From positions 202,275 to 266,274 of the forward strand of contig SHZU01000004.1 in NCBI GenBank assembly GCA_009692115.1: a stretch of 64,000 bases of DNA. Direction: 5' to 3'. Below the pieces are notes generated by a model. It was not told the DNA's origin, made no database searches, and was given only the letters and a program-made list of their open reading frames with translations. The position numbers and the translations under genes are program-made. Each line of letters begins with the position of its first letter. Position 1 is the stretch's first letter. Shown here piece after piece: positions 34,802 to 42,221 of this stretch. The DNA comes from Gemmatimonadota bacterium. GTDB taxonomy: Bacteria; Gemmatimonadota; Gemmatimonadetes; Gemmatimonadales; GWC2-71-9.

Positions 34802-35493
34802 GAGGCACAGGCCACCCGCGCCAGGGTGGCCATATCGTCGACGATCAGATCGGGTTTGGCGGTCGACGGCGGGGTGGCACCCGGGCCGGGTTTTCTGGCC
34901 CGGCGGTTGACCCAGACCGTGGCCAGGCCGAGGGCATGAGCCGGCCCGATGTCGTGAAAGAGGCTCTGGGCGCAATGGAGCACCTGGTCCCACGGCTTGC
35001 CGATTTGGTGCAGGGCTTGGCGGAAGTTGCTGAGCGACGGCTTGTAGCTTTTGACCTGTTGTGCCGTCACGACCCAATCGAAGGTCACGCCGAGGTGACG
35101 GGCTGATCCGGCAAACAGGTCATCGTCCACGTTGGAAATGACCCCGAGCTGGTATCGGGTCGAGAGCCTTTGGAGGGCGGCCACGGTGTCCGGAAACGGC
35201 TGCCATTCAGGGAGGCTTCTCGAGATCGCGGTGATTTCGGACAGATTCGGCGTGAAGCCCAGCCGCCGGCAGAGGTCCCCCATCGTCAGGTCGAGCACCT
35301 CTCGATACCTCCGGAAGGTCCCGAACTGGATTGGGGACTCGATCTCGCCGAACAGGGCGAGGAGCTCGTCGTCCGGCCGTTCGATCCCGCGCGGCTCGAG
35401 GACGCCTCGGAGCGCGGCGAGGATCCCGGATTCCCAGTCGATCAGGGTTCCGTAGCAGTCGAACGTGATGACACTGAAGCGATCGAATTTCAT
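34798..35493 (-). CDS. HAD superfamily hydrolase, haloacid dehalogenase type II-like
   Basis: A 231-residue HAD hydrolase. Motif I is FDCYGTLIDWE with nucleophile D12, motif II is LGVISNVDDD and motif III holds the lysine of VKSYKPS. A late HDIGPAHALGLATVWVNRR segment corresponds to motif IV. The CYGTLIDWE form is typical of type II L-2-haloacid dehalogenases and related phosphatases; both activities are possible. The ATG overlaps the stop of the upstream alkyltransferase-like gene (ATGA at 35490-35493). Confidence 0.88.
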   Translation of the reverse strand: MKFDRFSVITFDCYGTLIDWESGILAALRGVLEPRGIERPDDELLALFGEIESPIQFGTFRRYREVLDLTMGDLCRRLGFTPNLSEITAISRSLPEWQPFPDTVAALQRLSTRYQLGVISNVDDDLFAGSARHLGVTFDWVVTAQQVKSYKPSLSNFRQALHQIGKPWDQVLHCAQSLFHDIGPAHALGLATVWVNRRARKPGPGATPPSTAKPDLIVDDMATLARVACAS

Positions 35494-35801
35494 TGCTTCC
35501 ACTGGTAACGGGTCAGGTCGATCCGGCCTCGGGCGTTGAACCGAACGCCTTCCCATTCGAGGAGCAGGCGTTGGGTGAGCTCGGCGCCCGGGGTGCTCCT
35601 CAGGCTCACCTCGCCCCGGGCGTTGATGACCCGGTGCCAGGAGACGGTGGATCCCGGTGGCAGCGCGAACATCGCGTACCCCACCTGGCGAGCCCGACCC
35701 GGCAACCGGGCGAGCCGTGCCACCTGGCCGTAGGTGGCCACCGAGCCCCGGGGAATCTTCCGGACCCAGGCATAGATCCGCTGGTAGGTCGAAGCGCTCA
35801 C
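35490..35801 (-). CDS. Alkyltransferase-like (ATL) DNA-binding protein
   Basis: A 103-residue protein of the MGMT/Ada C-terminal fold. The helix-turn-helix region (RIYAWVRKIPRGSVATYGQV, ARL) and VGYAMFALPPG are conserved. In the active-site motif PCHRV the cysteine is replaced by tryptophan (SWHRVIN, W55), so it cannot accept an alkyl group. Known ATL proteins with this change flip and flag O6-alkylguanine for nucleotide excision repair. It is translationally coupled to the HAD hydrolase downstream. Confidence 0.92.
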   Translation of the reverse strand: MSASTYQRIYAWVRKIPRGSVATYGQVARLARLPGRARQVGYAMFALPPGSTVSWHRVINARGEVSLRSTPGAELTQRLLLEWEGVRFNARGRIDLTRYQWKQ

Positions 35802-35891
35802 GTCATGAAGATACGTTGACGGGACCGACGATGCGCCGTAGGTTCCGGGTTCTTCCCGCCCTTCGTCCCCATGACAACAGGCTCGGTTCCC

Positions 35892-37574
35892 ATGCAGAAG
35901 ACTTTCGCCTCGGTAGTAGCGTGCCTAACAGTGTTGGGTTGTTCCCAATCCGACCCGCGCGACAGCGGCAACACCGGCGGTGCCCGGCCGTCGCTGCCGG
36001 AGGCGGCTACCGCCGTGCTGCAGGAGCAACGGTTGCTCGACGAGATCACGATGCTGGCCTCCGACTCGTTCCTGGGACGCGGACCCGGAACCGCTGGCGA
36101 AGACCGGACGGTGGCCTATCTGGAACAACAGTTCAAGGCCATCGGCCTCGAGCCGGGCAACCCGGACGGAACCTATATCCAGCAGGTGCCATTGGTCGGG
36201 ATCACGCCGAAGCCGACACCGCAGTTGGTTCTTACCAAGGGTTCAAACAAGCGAGTTCTGGCGTTCAAGACCGACGTCGTGGCCTGGACCAAACACGTGG
36301 CCGACTCGGCGTCGATCGCCAACTCGGAGATGGTCTTCGTCGGATACGGGGTCCAGGCCCCGGAATTCGAGTGGGACGACTACAAGGGACTGGATGGCGC
36401 CGGGAAGACTCTGGTCATGCTGGTGAACGATCCGCCGCTGGCCGACTCGACCCAATTCGGCGGCAAAGCCATGACGTACTACGGCCGGTGGACCTACAAA
36501 TACGAGCAAGGCATGAAGCACCAGGCGGCGGCGGTGCTGATCGTCCACGAAACCGGGCCGGCCGGCTATCCCTTTGCCGTGGTGCAAGGCAAGACCGGCG
36601 AGCAGTTCGATTTGGTGACGCCGGACAAGAACCTGGGCCGGGCCCCGATCGAAGGCTGGATTACCCTGGACCAGGCCAAGGCGTTGTTCACCATGGCCGG
36701 GCAGGACTTCGATGGACTCCGGGCCAAGGCATCGACCCGGGACTTCGCGCCGGTGCCGCTCGGGGTTTCGGCCTCGATGACGATCAAGAACGGTCTCCGG
36801 ACCGTCCAATCGAGAAACATGGTGGCGAAGATCACCGGTAGCGATCCCAAGCTCAAAGATGAGTACATCGTCTACACGGCCCACTGGGATCACTTCGGCA
36901 TCGGCGACCAGATCAACGGCGATTCGATCTACAACGGCGCGCTCGACAACGCCTCCGGCACCGCCGGCATGCTGCAGTTGGCCCGGGCGTTCAAGGCGCT
37001 ACCGACGGCCCCGAAGCGGTCGATTCTGTTCCTGGCGGTGACGGCCGAGGAGCAGGGATTGCTGGGGTCGCAGTACTACTCGGTCACGCCGCTGTATCCG
37101 TTGGCGAAGACCCTGGCCAACATCAACATCGACGGACTCAACCTGAGCGGGCGGACCAAGGACCTGACCGTGATTGGTCTCGGCGCGTCGGAACTCGACG
37201 ACTATATCCGGGATGCGGCGGCCATTCAGAGCCGGGTGATTCGGCCCGATCCGGAGTCGGAAAAGGGGTACTACTACCGATCCGATCACTTCAACTTCGC
37301 CAAGCAAGGGGTGCCGGCGTTGTACGCCGAGGGTGGAGTGGACTACATCGGTCAGCCGGCAGATTACGGGATCAAAGCCCGGGAGCAGTACGTGGCGGAG
37401 GATTATCACAAGCCGTCGGACCAGGTCAAGCCGTTCTGGAAGCTCGACGGGGCGGTGGAGGACCTCCGGTTACTGCTGACGGTAGGCTATTGGGTGGCGG
37501 AGGCCGATCGGTTTCCAGAGTGGCGGCCGGGTAACGAGTTTCGGGCGGCGCGAGAGAAACAGCTCGGACGTTAG
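35892..37574 (+). CDS. M28 family zinc peptidase, lipoprotein
   Basis: A 560-residue exopeptidase-type metalloenzyme. ATG 35892 gives a lipoprotein signal (MQKTFASVVACLTVLGC) with lipobox VLGC; an ATG 21 bp upstream would only add a short lead. A PA-type insert lies in the middle. The zinc site follows as AHWDHFGIG (H331), YNGALDNASGTAGMLQLARA, the general base pair in AVTAEEQGLLGSQYY and RSDHFNFAKQGVPALY. Likely role: aminopeptidase or glutaminyl-type exopeptidase at the outer face of a membrane. The 3' end overlaps the next convergent gene by 4 bp. Confidence 0.92.
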   Translation: MQKTFASVVACLTVLGCSQSDPRDSGNTGGARPSLPEAATAVLQEQRLLDEITMLASDSFLGRGPGTAGEDRTVAYLEQQFKAIGLEPGNPDGTYIQQVPLVGITPKPTPQLVLTKGSNKRVLAFKTDVVAWTKHVADSASIANSEMVFVGYGVQAPEFEWDDYKGLDGAGKTLVMLVNDPPLADSTQFGGKAMTYYGRWTYKYEQGMKHQAAAVLIVHETGPAGYPFAVVQGKTGEQFDLVTPDKNLGRAPIEGWITLDQAKALFTMAGQDFDGLRAKASTRDFAPVPLGVSASMTIKNGLRTVQSRNMVAKITGSDPKLKDEYIVYTAHWDHFGIGDQINGDSIYNGALDNASGTAGMLQLARAFKALPTAPKRSILFLAVTAEEQGLLGSQYYSVTPLYPLAKTLANINIDGLNLSGRTKDLTVIGLGASELDDYIRDAAAIQSRVIRPDPESEKGYYYRSDHFNFAKQGVPALYAEGGVDYIGQPADYGIKAREQYVAEDYHKPSDQVKPFWKLDGAVEDLRLLLTVGYWVAEADRFPEWRPGNEFRAAREKQLGR

Positions 37575-37990
37575 GTCAGGGCGGCCGTCGCGGGCGCCTC
37601 CGTGATCGCGACGGTGGCGTCGCGGTTCACCAGGATCCGTTGGTTGTTGCTCTTGGGGTCGATCGGGAGCATGAAGAAGTTGTTGCCCAGGGGTGGAAAC
37701 CGGTTCGACATCCCGACGATGGTTTCCCCGTCCGCAAACCGGACCGCGATCTTCTTTTCGCCAACTAACCTCGGGTCGCCGGGGGTCGGATCGGTGGCCT
37801 CGTTGTGCGCGGGGTTCCCGGTCGGATCTTTGACGAAGAACAGGGCCTTCAGGTCGATGCATCGAACCTCGACCACCTGCTGATCGGTTCCCCGAATATG
37901 GCGGGTCTTCTTGGTCGGATCGACGTTGAGACTGGTACCCTTCATCGGGGTACCGTTCCGAAATCTGGCAACGACATGATTGCTGATCAT
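37571..37990 (-). CDS. Conserved protein resembling DUF6982 family
   Basis: A 139-residue protein with two related halves: NHVVARFRNGTPMKGTSLNV at the N-terminus and KKIAVRFADGETIVGMSNRF later. The connecting piece, CIDLKALFFVKDPTGNP, and the end, GNNFFMLPIDPKSNNQRILV, fit the DUF6982-like proteins that often sit near chemotaxis or PilZ signalling genes. No catalytic residues are visible. The recognition is from memory of the family pattern. Confidence 0.65.
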   Translation of the reverse strand: MISNHVVARFRNGTPMKGTSLNVDPTKKTRHIRGTDQQVVEVRCIDLKALFFVKDPTGNPAHNEATDPTPGDPRLVGEKKIAVRFADGETIVGMSNRFPPLGNNFFMLPIDPKSNNQRILVNRDATVAITEAPATAALT

Positions 37991-38116
37991 GGTTGGCCTC
38001 TCAGCAGGTCCCGCACCCGGCCACGGCTGAACAATGCAACTATTCGTGAAATAAGAGATTGGGCCGCCGAACGGGGCCGCAGTCTGGGGTCGTTTTGGGC
38101 GGGCAGGTCGGGCCGG

Positions 38117-38989
38117 TCAGGGTGACCGGGCCATCGCCCGGAGAATCGCGAGCACTTCGCGGCCAGCCGCGGTGTTCGGGGCCACGACCTCGAAGTGCCC
38201 GGCCGCCGGTACTTCGATCAGCCGGACCTGGTCGCCGGCGGCCCGGGCCGCGGCGGCGTAGGTTCGAGACAATTCCGGCGGTACGATCTGATCGTTGGCG
38301 CCGGTCAGGATCGCTTGGGTGATGCCTAACGGAAGTCGCCGGCCGGGCGACGCGTCGCGGTAGCGGTCGGGAAACTCGGCCGCGGTGCCACCCATGAGGC
38401 GGGGAATGGCGTCACCGCAAATCTGGGTTCCGTCCGGCCTGGCCCACGCCAAATCCGGTACCGCGGCCAGGGCGAGGATGGCGGTGGGTCGGAGTGCCCC
38501 GCTGGATTGCTTGGCGCGGACGCCGGTCCAGAGGGCAAAGTGCCCCCCGGCGGAGTGCCCGGCCACGATGACGCGGCCGGTATCGAGACCGAACGCCGGG
38601 GCGAGTTGCCGGACGTAGTCGGTTCCGGCGCCGATGTCATCGAACGATCCGGGCCATCCGCCGCCCGGGTTGCCGACCCTCCGATACTCGAGGCTCCAGA
38701 CCGCAATGCCTTCGGCGGCGATCGCCCCCGCCAGGCTTCGGATGTGCCGCCGGTCAAACGCGGCCAGCCAGCACCCGCCGTGAATCAGGACCACCACCGG
38801 TGCCCTGCCGCTACCCCTGGCCCGGAACAATTCGCCGAACTGGAGGGAATCCGCGCCGTACCAGATGGTGGTGTCGGGCGCCGGTTGGGGCAGGGCCACC
38901 AGGTCGCGAGCGGTCATCATCGTTTGGGCCGAGAGTGGCGCGGCAGACAGCAGACCCAGCAGGGCATAGCGAGCCATCCGAAGCGGCAT
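38117..38989 (-). CDS. Secreted alpha/beta hydrolase (esterase/BD-FAE-like)
   Basis: A 290-residue exported hydrolase; ATG 38989 gives the signal peptide MPLRMARYALLGLLSAAPLS. The oxyanion motif HGGCW is followed by the nucleophile elbow GHSAGGH, the acid in TGANDQIVPP and the catalytic histidine in AAGHFEVV. This order is that of the hormone-sensitive-lipase/BD-FAE-like carboxylesterase group. Upstream on the same strand, 2 bp away, ends the Asd-Fpg chimera, so it belongs to the same transcription unit. Confidence 0.85.
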   Translation of the reverse strand: MPLRMARYALLGLLSAAPLSAQTMMTARDLVALPQPAPDTTIWYGADSLQFGELFRARGSGRAPVVVLIHGGCWLAAFDRRHIRSLAGAIAAEGIAVWSLEYRRVGNPGGGWPGSFDDIGAGTDYVRQLAPAFGLDTGRVIVAGHSAGGHFALWTGVRAKQSSGALRPTAILALAAVPDLAWARPDGTQICGDAIPRLMGGTAAEFPDRYRDASPGRRLPLGITQAILTGANDQIVPPELSRTYAAAARAAGDQVRLIEVPAAGHFEVVAPNTAAGREVLAILRAMARSP

Positions 38990-38991
38990 TG

Positions 38992-40290
38992 TCAGTCCAG
39001 TTCGTCGAGTGATTTGGGCCAGTCTTGCTTGAGCAAACGCGACAGCGCCCGGTCCGCCAAGAGCCGGCCCTCGGTTTGGCACCGGGCACAATAGTTGGTT
39101 TCGTTGTCGGCGTAGCGAATCCGTTGCACCGGGCTGCCACAGTCGGGGCAGGGTTGCCTGAACTTGCCGTGGACCGCCATGCCAGGACGGAACGCGGTGA
39201 CCCTAGCGGGAAAGGCACCGTTCCGATCCTTGGTGAGGAGGTCGGTCCACTCGGTCAGGATCCGCCGGCAGGCGTGGTAGAGCCTGGTGACCTCCGGTGC
39301 GTCGAGATTCCGGATCAACTGGAGCGGTGAGATCCGGGCCGCATGGAGGATTTCATCGGAGAACGAGTTGCCGATGCCATCGAAGGTCTGGGGATCGGTA
39401 AGCGCTCGCTTGAGGGTGTGGTTGCCCCGAACCGGCCGTTCGGCGAACACGGCCTCGCTCGCGTGGAGTACGTCGAGTCCGCCCCGCTCGAACTGATCGA
39501 GCGCGGCGTGATCCTCGGCTACGTGCAGGGAGGCGCGTCGCTTGCTCCCGGCCTCGGTCAGGAGCAGGGTCCCGGTGCCGAAATCGAATGCGGCCAGAGC
39601 AGACTTTGCCCCGATGGCGGTCCCGGCCGGCTTCCAATGCAACCGGCCGGCGATCATCAGGTGAATCACCAGCCAGGCCTCGTGGTCGAGCCGGATGGCG
39701 AGCCGTTTCCCGATTCGCTGAACCTCGGCAACCCGGTGCCCGTGGCAACTCGCGAGCGTGGCCTCGACCGTCCGGAGGAGAAACGGGGTCTTCAGCCGAA
39801 CGGTGAGCAGGGTTTGCCCGAGAATCCGTTCGCGCAAGGCGTCACGATAGTTGACGATGATCGCGCCCCGCCACCCACGGCGCTTCCGTTGCTCGGCCAA
39901 GAGTGCGAGGTGTTCGGCGTTGACCTCGGGAATGACCAACGGCACGTCGGATGCGAGGCGGAACGGGCTCGTGTTGGTGACCACGACGGTTCCGGCACCG
40001 GCCCAGAGGGGCTCGATGGTGGTGGCGGCCCCGGTATCGAGGGCCGAGAACGCGAGCGGGAGGCCGGTTGGGCGGTCACTTGGCTGGACGATCAAATCGC
40101 CGATACGGCTGGGGAGTGGGGTGGTTTCTCGCCACCGGACCACGTCGGCGTAGCGCCGCCCGGCGCTGGCGGCCGAGGCGGCGAGGTATTGAATCTCGGA
40201 CCAGGGGTGGTGTTCGAGCCGGCGGACTAATTTCTGGCCCACGGTGCCGGTGGCGCCCAGAATGGCGACGGGGATTTTGCTGGCGGTCAT
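38992..40290 (-). pseudogene. In-frame chimera of truncated aspartate-semialdehyde dehydrogenase and truncated Fpg/Nei glycosylase
   Basis: The frame is open for 432 codons but joins two unrelated enzymes. Residues 1-147 are the NADP domain of archaeal/fungal-type aspartate-semialdehyde dehydrogenase (GATGTVG at 12-18) and end at GAIIVN, immediately before the NPNC motif with the catalytic cysteine. Residues 148-432 are Fpg/Nei DNA glycosylase starting at YRDALRERILG. They lack the first residues (MPELPEVE), including catalytic Pro2 and Glu3, but keep the helix-two-turn-helix (FDGIGNSFSDEIL) and a zinc finger (C381, C384, C401, C404). Both activities should be lost. The junction is at 39849/39850. 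An attenuator-like leader precedes it. Confidence 0.85.
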
Positions 40291-40310
40291 GAGGTCTCCG
40301 AACAGCGAAA

Positions 40311-40338
40311 CCCCCGCGCATCGGATCGAGGCGCGGGG
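40311..40338 (-). terminator. Attenuator terminator hairpin upstream of asd
   Basis: The reverse-strand stem CCCCGCGC/GCGCGGGG (40331-40338 with 40312-40319) has an 11-nt loop and is followed by GTTTC. It lies between the leader peptide stop and the asd ATG. The U-run is short, so termination strength is uncertain. Confidence 0.6.
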
Positions 40339-40367
40339 CGGTGGTGTTCGAGTTATTCACGAACCCG

Positions 40368-40448
40368 TCAGTAACGCCCGTTGCCCCGGCCACCGGTCAT
40401 GGTGGCCCGCATGGTCGTCGTGGTCATGGACGGTGAGTAACTGAACAT
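40368..40448 (-). CDS. Threonine/methionine-rich leader peptide of asd
   Basis: A 26-codon ORF on the asd transcript (19 codons from an internal ATG at 40427). It reads MFSYSPS and then MTTTTMRATMTGG, ending in GRGNGRY. Six Thr and four Met codons lie close together, like the ThrL peptide of enterobacteria. The Thr/Met codons sit just before and inside a hairpin, GGCCACC with GGTGGCC (40388-40407). The distal arm plus the following bases (GCCGGGGC, 40383-40390) can instead pair with the 5' arm of the terminator, giving the classical pause/antiterminator/terminator arrangement. No strong ribosome-binding site is visible. Confidence 0.65.
   Translation of the reverse strand: MFSYSPSMTTTTMRATMTGGRGNGRY
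40388..40407 (-). promoter_or_regulatory. Pause (1:2) hairpin of the asd attenuator
   Basis: Perfect 7-bp stem GGCCACC/GGTGGCC with loop ATGACC, overlapping the Thr/Met codons of the leader peptide. Confidence 0.6.
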
Positions 40449-40579
40449 GTCAGGCAAGGTATTGAACCGGCCAAAATCGCGCCATGCTTGCGCGGTCTGG
40501 GGTTCGGCGTTATCGTCTGGTCACAATTGTTCACCGTGGCGTTTTGTCGGCGTATTGCTGGCCACGTTAATCCACAGCT

Positions 40580-40608
40580 AAAAAGCCACGCGTCCGCGTG
40601 TCTTTTTT
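40580..40608 (+). terminator. Terminator-like hairpin in the thrC leader
   Basis: CACGCG/CGCGTG with a 2-nt loop is extended by AAAAAG pairing with CTTTTTT across one mismatch, and ends in six T. It lies 68 bp before the thrC ATG and about 130 bp from the asd leader start. It can serve as a thrC attenuator or as a bidirectional insulator. Confidence 0.6.
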
Positions 40609-40675
40609 GGCACCGGGCGTTTGTCGTTTCCCGGGCCAGGACGAGCCAGCGGATGGTGGGGCAAGGGGAAAGCCT

Positions 40676-41923
40676 ATGACCGTCGTTTCGCTCCAATCGT
40701 CCACTCGGCCGGTGCCGCTCGCCTGTGCGCACTGTGCCGCCATCCACGAACCCGTCGCGTCCGCCGTGTGCCTGGAGTGTCTCGGGCCGCTCGAACCGGT
40801 CTACCGGGCCGGGCGGACGTTGCCATCCCGTGAAGAGATTGCCAGGCGGGCTCCCTCGATGTGGCGCTACCGCGAGTGGCTCCCGTTCGAGGGCCAGCCG
40901 GTGCATTCCCTCGATACTGGTTTCACGCCACTGGTCGAGGCTCCGCGACTGGCCGCGCGGCTCGGCGTCGCTCGGGTGTGGATCAAGAACGACACGGTGT
41001 CCCACCCGAGTCTCTCGTTCAAGGACCGGGTCGTCGCGTCGGCCATCAACGCCGCCGTTGGCCTGGGTCTCGAGACGGTTGCCTGCGCCTCAACCGGCAA
41101 CCTGGCGATTGCCGTCGCGGCCCATGCGGCCCGGGCCGGCCTGCCGGCCTGGGTGTTGGTGCCGGAGGACTTGGAGCCCGCCAAGATTCTGGCCAGTGCG
41201 GTGCATGGGGCCCGGGTGCTTCGGATCCAGGGCACCTACGACGACGTGAACCGGTTGTGCGTCCAGCTCGCGGACCGGTATGGGTGGGGGATCGTGAACG
41301 TGAATCTCCGGCCCTACTACGGCGAGGGCTCCAAGACCGTGGCATTCGAGATCGCCGAGCAGTTGGGGTGGCGGTTGCCGACCGCGGTGGTCTCCCCGAT
41401 GGCGGGCGGCTCGCTCTTGAGCAAACTGCACAAGGGTTTCGGGGAAATCCTCGATGCAGAGTTGGCCACCGGCGATCGTCCCCGGCTGTTCGGCGCGCAG
41501 GCGTCGGGATGTGCCCCTATTGTGCGGGCGCTCGAGGCGGGGGAAAGCCGGATCACGCCGGTCCAACCGAACACGATTGCCCGGTCGCTCGCCATCGGGG
41601 CTCCCGCGGACGGAGCCCGGGCGCTCCAAGCGATCCGTTCCAGCGGGGGGTACGCCGCCGCGGTCTCGGATCCGGATTTGATCGACGCCATTCGGGTCCT
41701 GGCCGAGACCTCGGGTGTGTTTGCCGAAACAGCCGGGGGAGTGACCTGTGCGGCCGCCCTGGCGCTTGCGCGGGCGGGTCAGTTCGCGCCCAGCGACGAA
41801 GTAGTACTTTGCATCACGGCTCACGGGCTGAAGACCCCGGATGCCGTCTCTCCTGACCTGTTTGACCTGCCGATTGCCTCGAGTCGCCTGAGCGACGTGG
41901 CGCGGGTCATTGAATCAGCCTAA
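40676..41923 (+). CDS. thrC: Threonine synthase-family PLP enzyme
   Basis: A 415-residue fold-type II PLP enzyme predicted to convert O-phosphohomoserine to threonine. The N-terminus carries a four-cysteine zinc ribbon (C17, C20, C32, C35) typical of the thrC group of archaea and high-GC bacteria. The PLP lysine is K116 in SLSFKDR, the phosphate loop is CASTGNLAIA and a SPMAGGSLLSK loop follows. ATG 40676 has an AAGGGGA Shine-Dalgarno. The next genes are a CysO-like sulfur carrier and a MoeZ-like activator, so the enzyme could instead be a CysM-type sulfur-accepting paralogue; threonine synthase is the better fit. It diverges from asd. Confidence 0.85.
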   Translation: MTVVSLQSSTRPVPLACAHCAAIHEPVASAVCLECLGPLEPVYRAGRTLPSREEIARRAPSMWRYREWLPFEGQPVHSLDTGFTPLVEAPRLAARLGVARVWIKNDTVSHPSLSFKDRVVASAINAAVGLGLETVACASTGNLAIAVAAHAARAGLPAWVLVPEDLEPAKILASAVHGARVLRIQGTYDDVNRLCVQLADRYGWGIVNVNLRPYYGEGSKTVAFEIAEQLGWRLPTAVVSPMAGGSLLSKLHKGFGEILDAELATGDRPRLFGAQASGCAPIVRALEAGESRITPVQPNTIARSLAIGAPADGARALQAIRSSGGYAAAVSDPDLIDAIRVLAETSGVFAETAGGVTCAAALALARAGQFAPSDEVVLCITAHGLKTPDAVSPDLFDLPIASSRLSDVARVIESA

Positions 41924-41940
41924 CCCAAGGAATGAAACTC

Positions 41941-42216
41941 ATGGCTATTACCGTCAATATTCCCGCTCTGCTCGCCCGCCATGCGGGGGGACAGCGGCAA
42001 CATGTGGTAGCCGGCGCGACCGTCCGCGAAGCGATCGATCAGGTCACCCGCGATTACCCGGAGTTCGGCAAGCGGTTCACCGAAGCGACGTTGCCCGGCA
42101 ACGAGTTCGTCACCGTCTATCTGAACGACGAGGACGCCCGGTTTGCTGGGGGGCTCGATACCCCGGTCAAGGCGGGCGACGACGTCAGTATCGTGTCGGC
42201 GATCGCGGGGGGCTAA
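41941..42216 (+). CDS. CysO/MoaD-like sulfur carrier protein
   Basis: A 91-residue ubiquitin-fold carrier ending in the diglycine AIAGG, which a ThiF/MoeZ enzyme adenylates and thiocarboxylates. It resembles mycobacterial CysO over its length: MAITVNIPALLARHAGGQ at the start and YLNDEDARFAGGLDTPVKAG before the end. This match is better than to molybdopterin-synthase MoaD or ThiS. ATG 41941, preceded by AAGGA, is preferred over an ATG 9 bp upstream. It sits 17 bp after thrC and 5 bp before the MoeZ-like gene, clearly one operon. Likely role: sulfur donor for cysteine or methionine-type synthesis. Confidence 0.85.
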   Translation: MAITVNIPALLARHAGGQRQHVVAGATVREAIDQVTRDYPEFGKRFTEATLPGNEFVTVYLNDEDARFAGGLDTPVKAGDDVSIVSAIAGG

Positions 42217-42221
42217 CGACC

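Noticed and set aside
40484-40570. 28-codon ORF in the thrC leader as a second attenuator peptide
   Set aside because: It contains only one Thr codon and no run of regulatory codons, so peptide-based attenuation is not supported; noted only with the nearby terminator.
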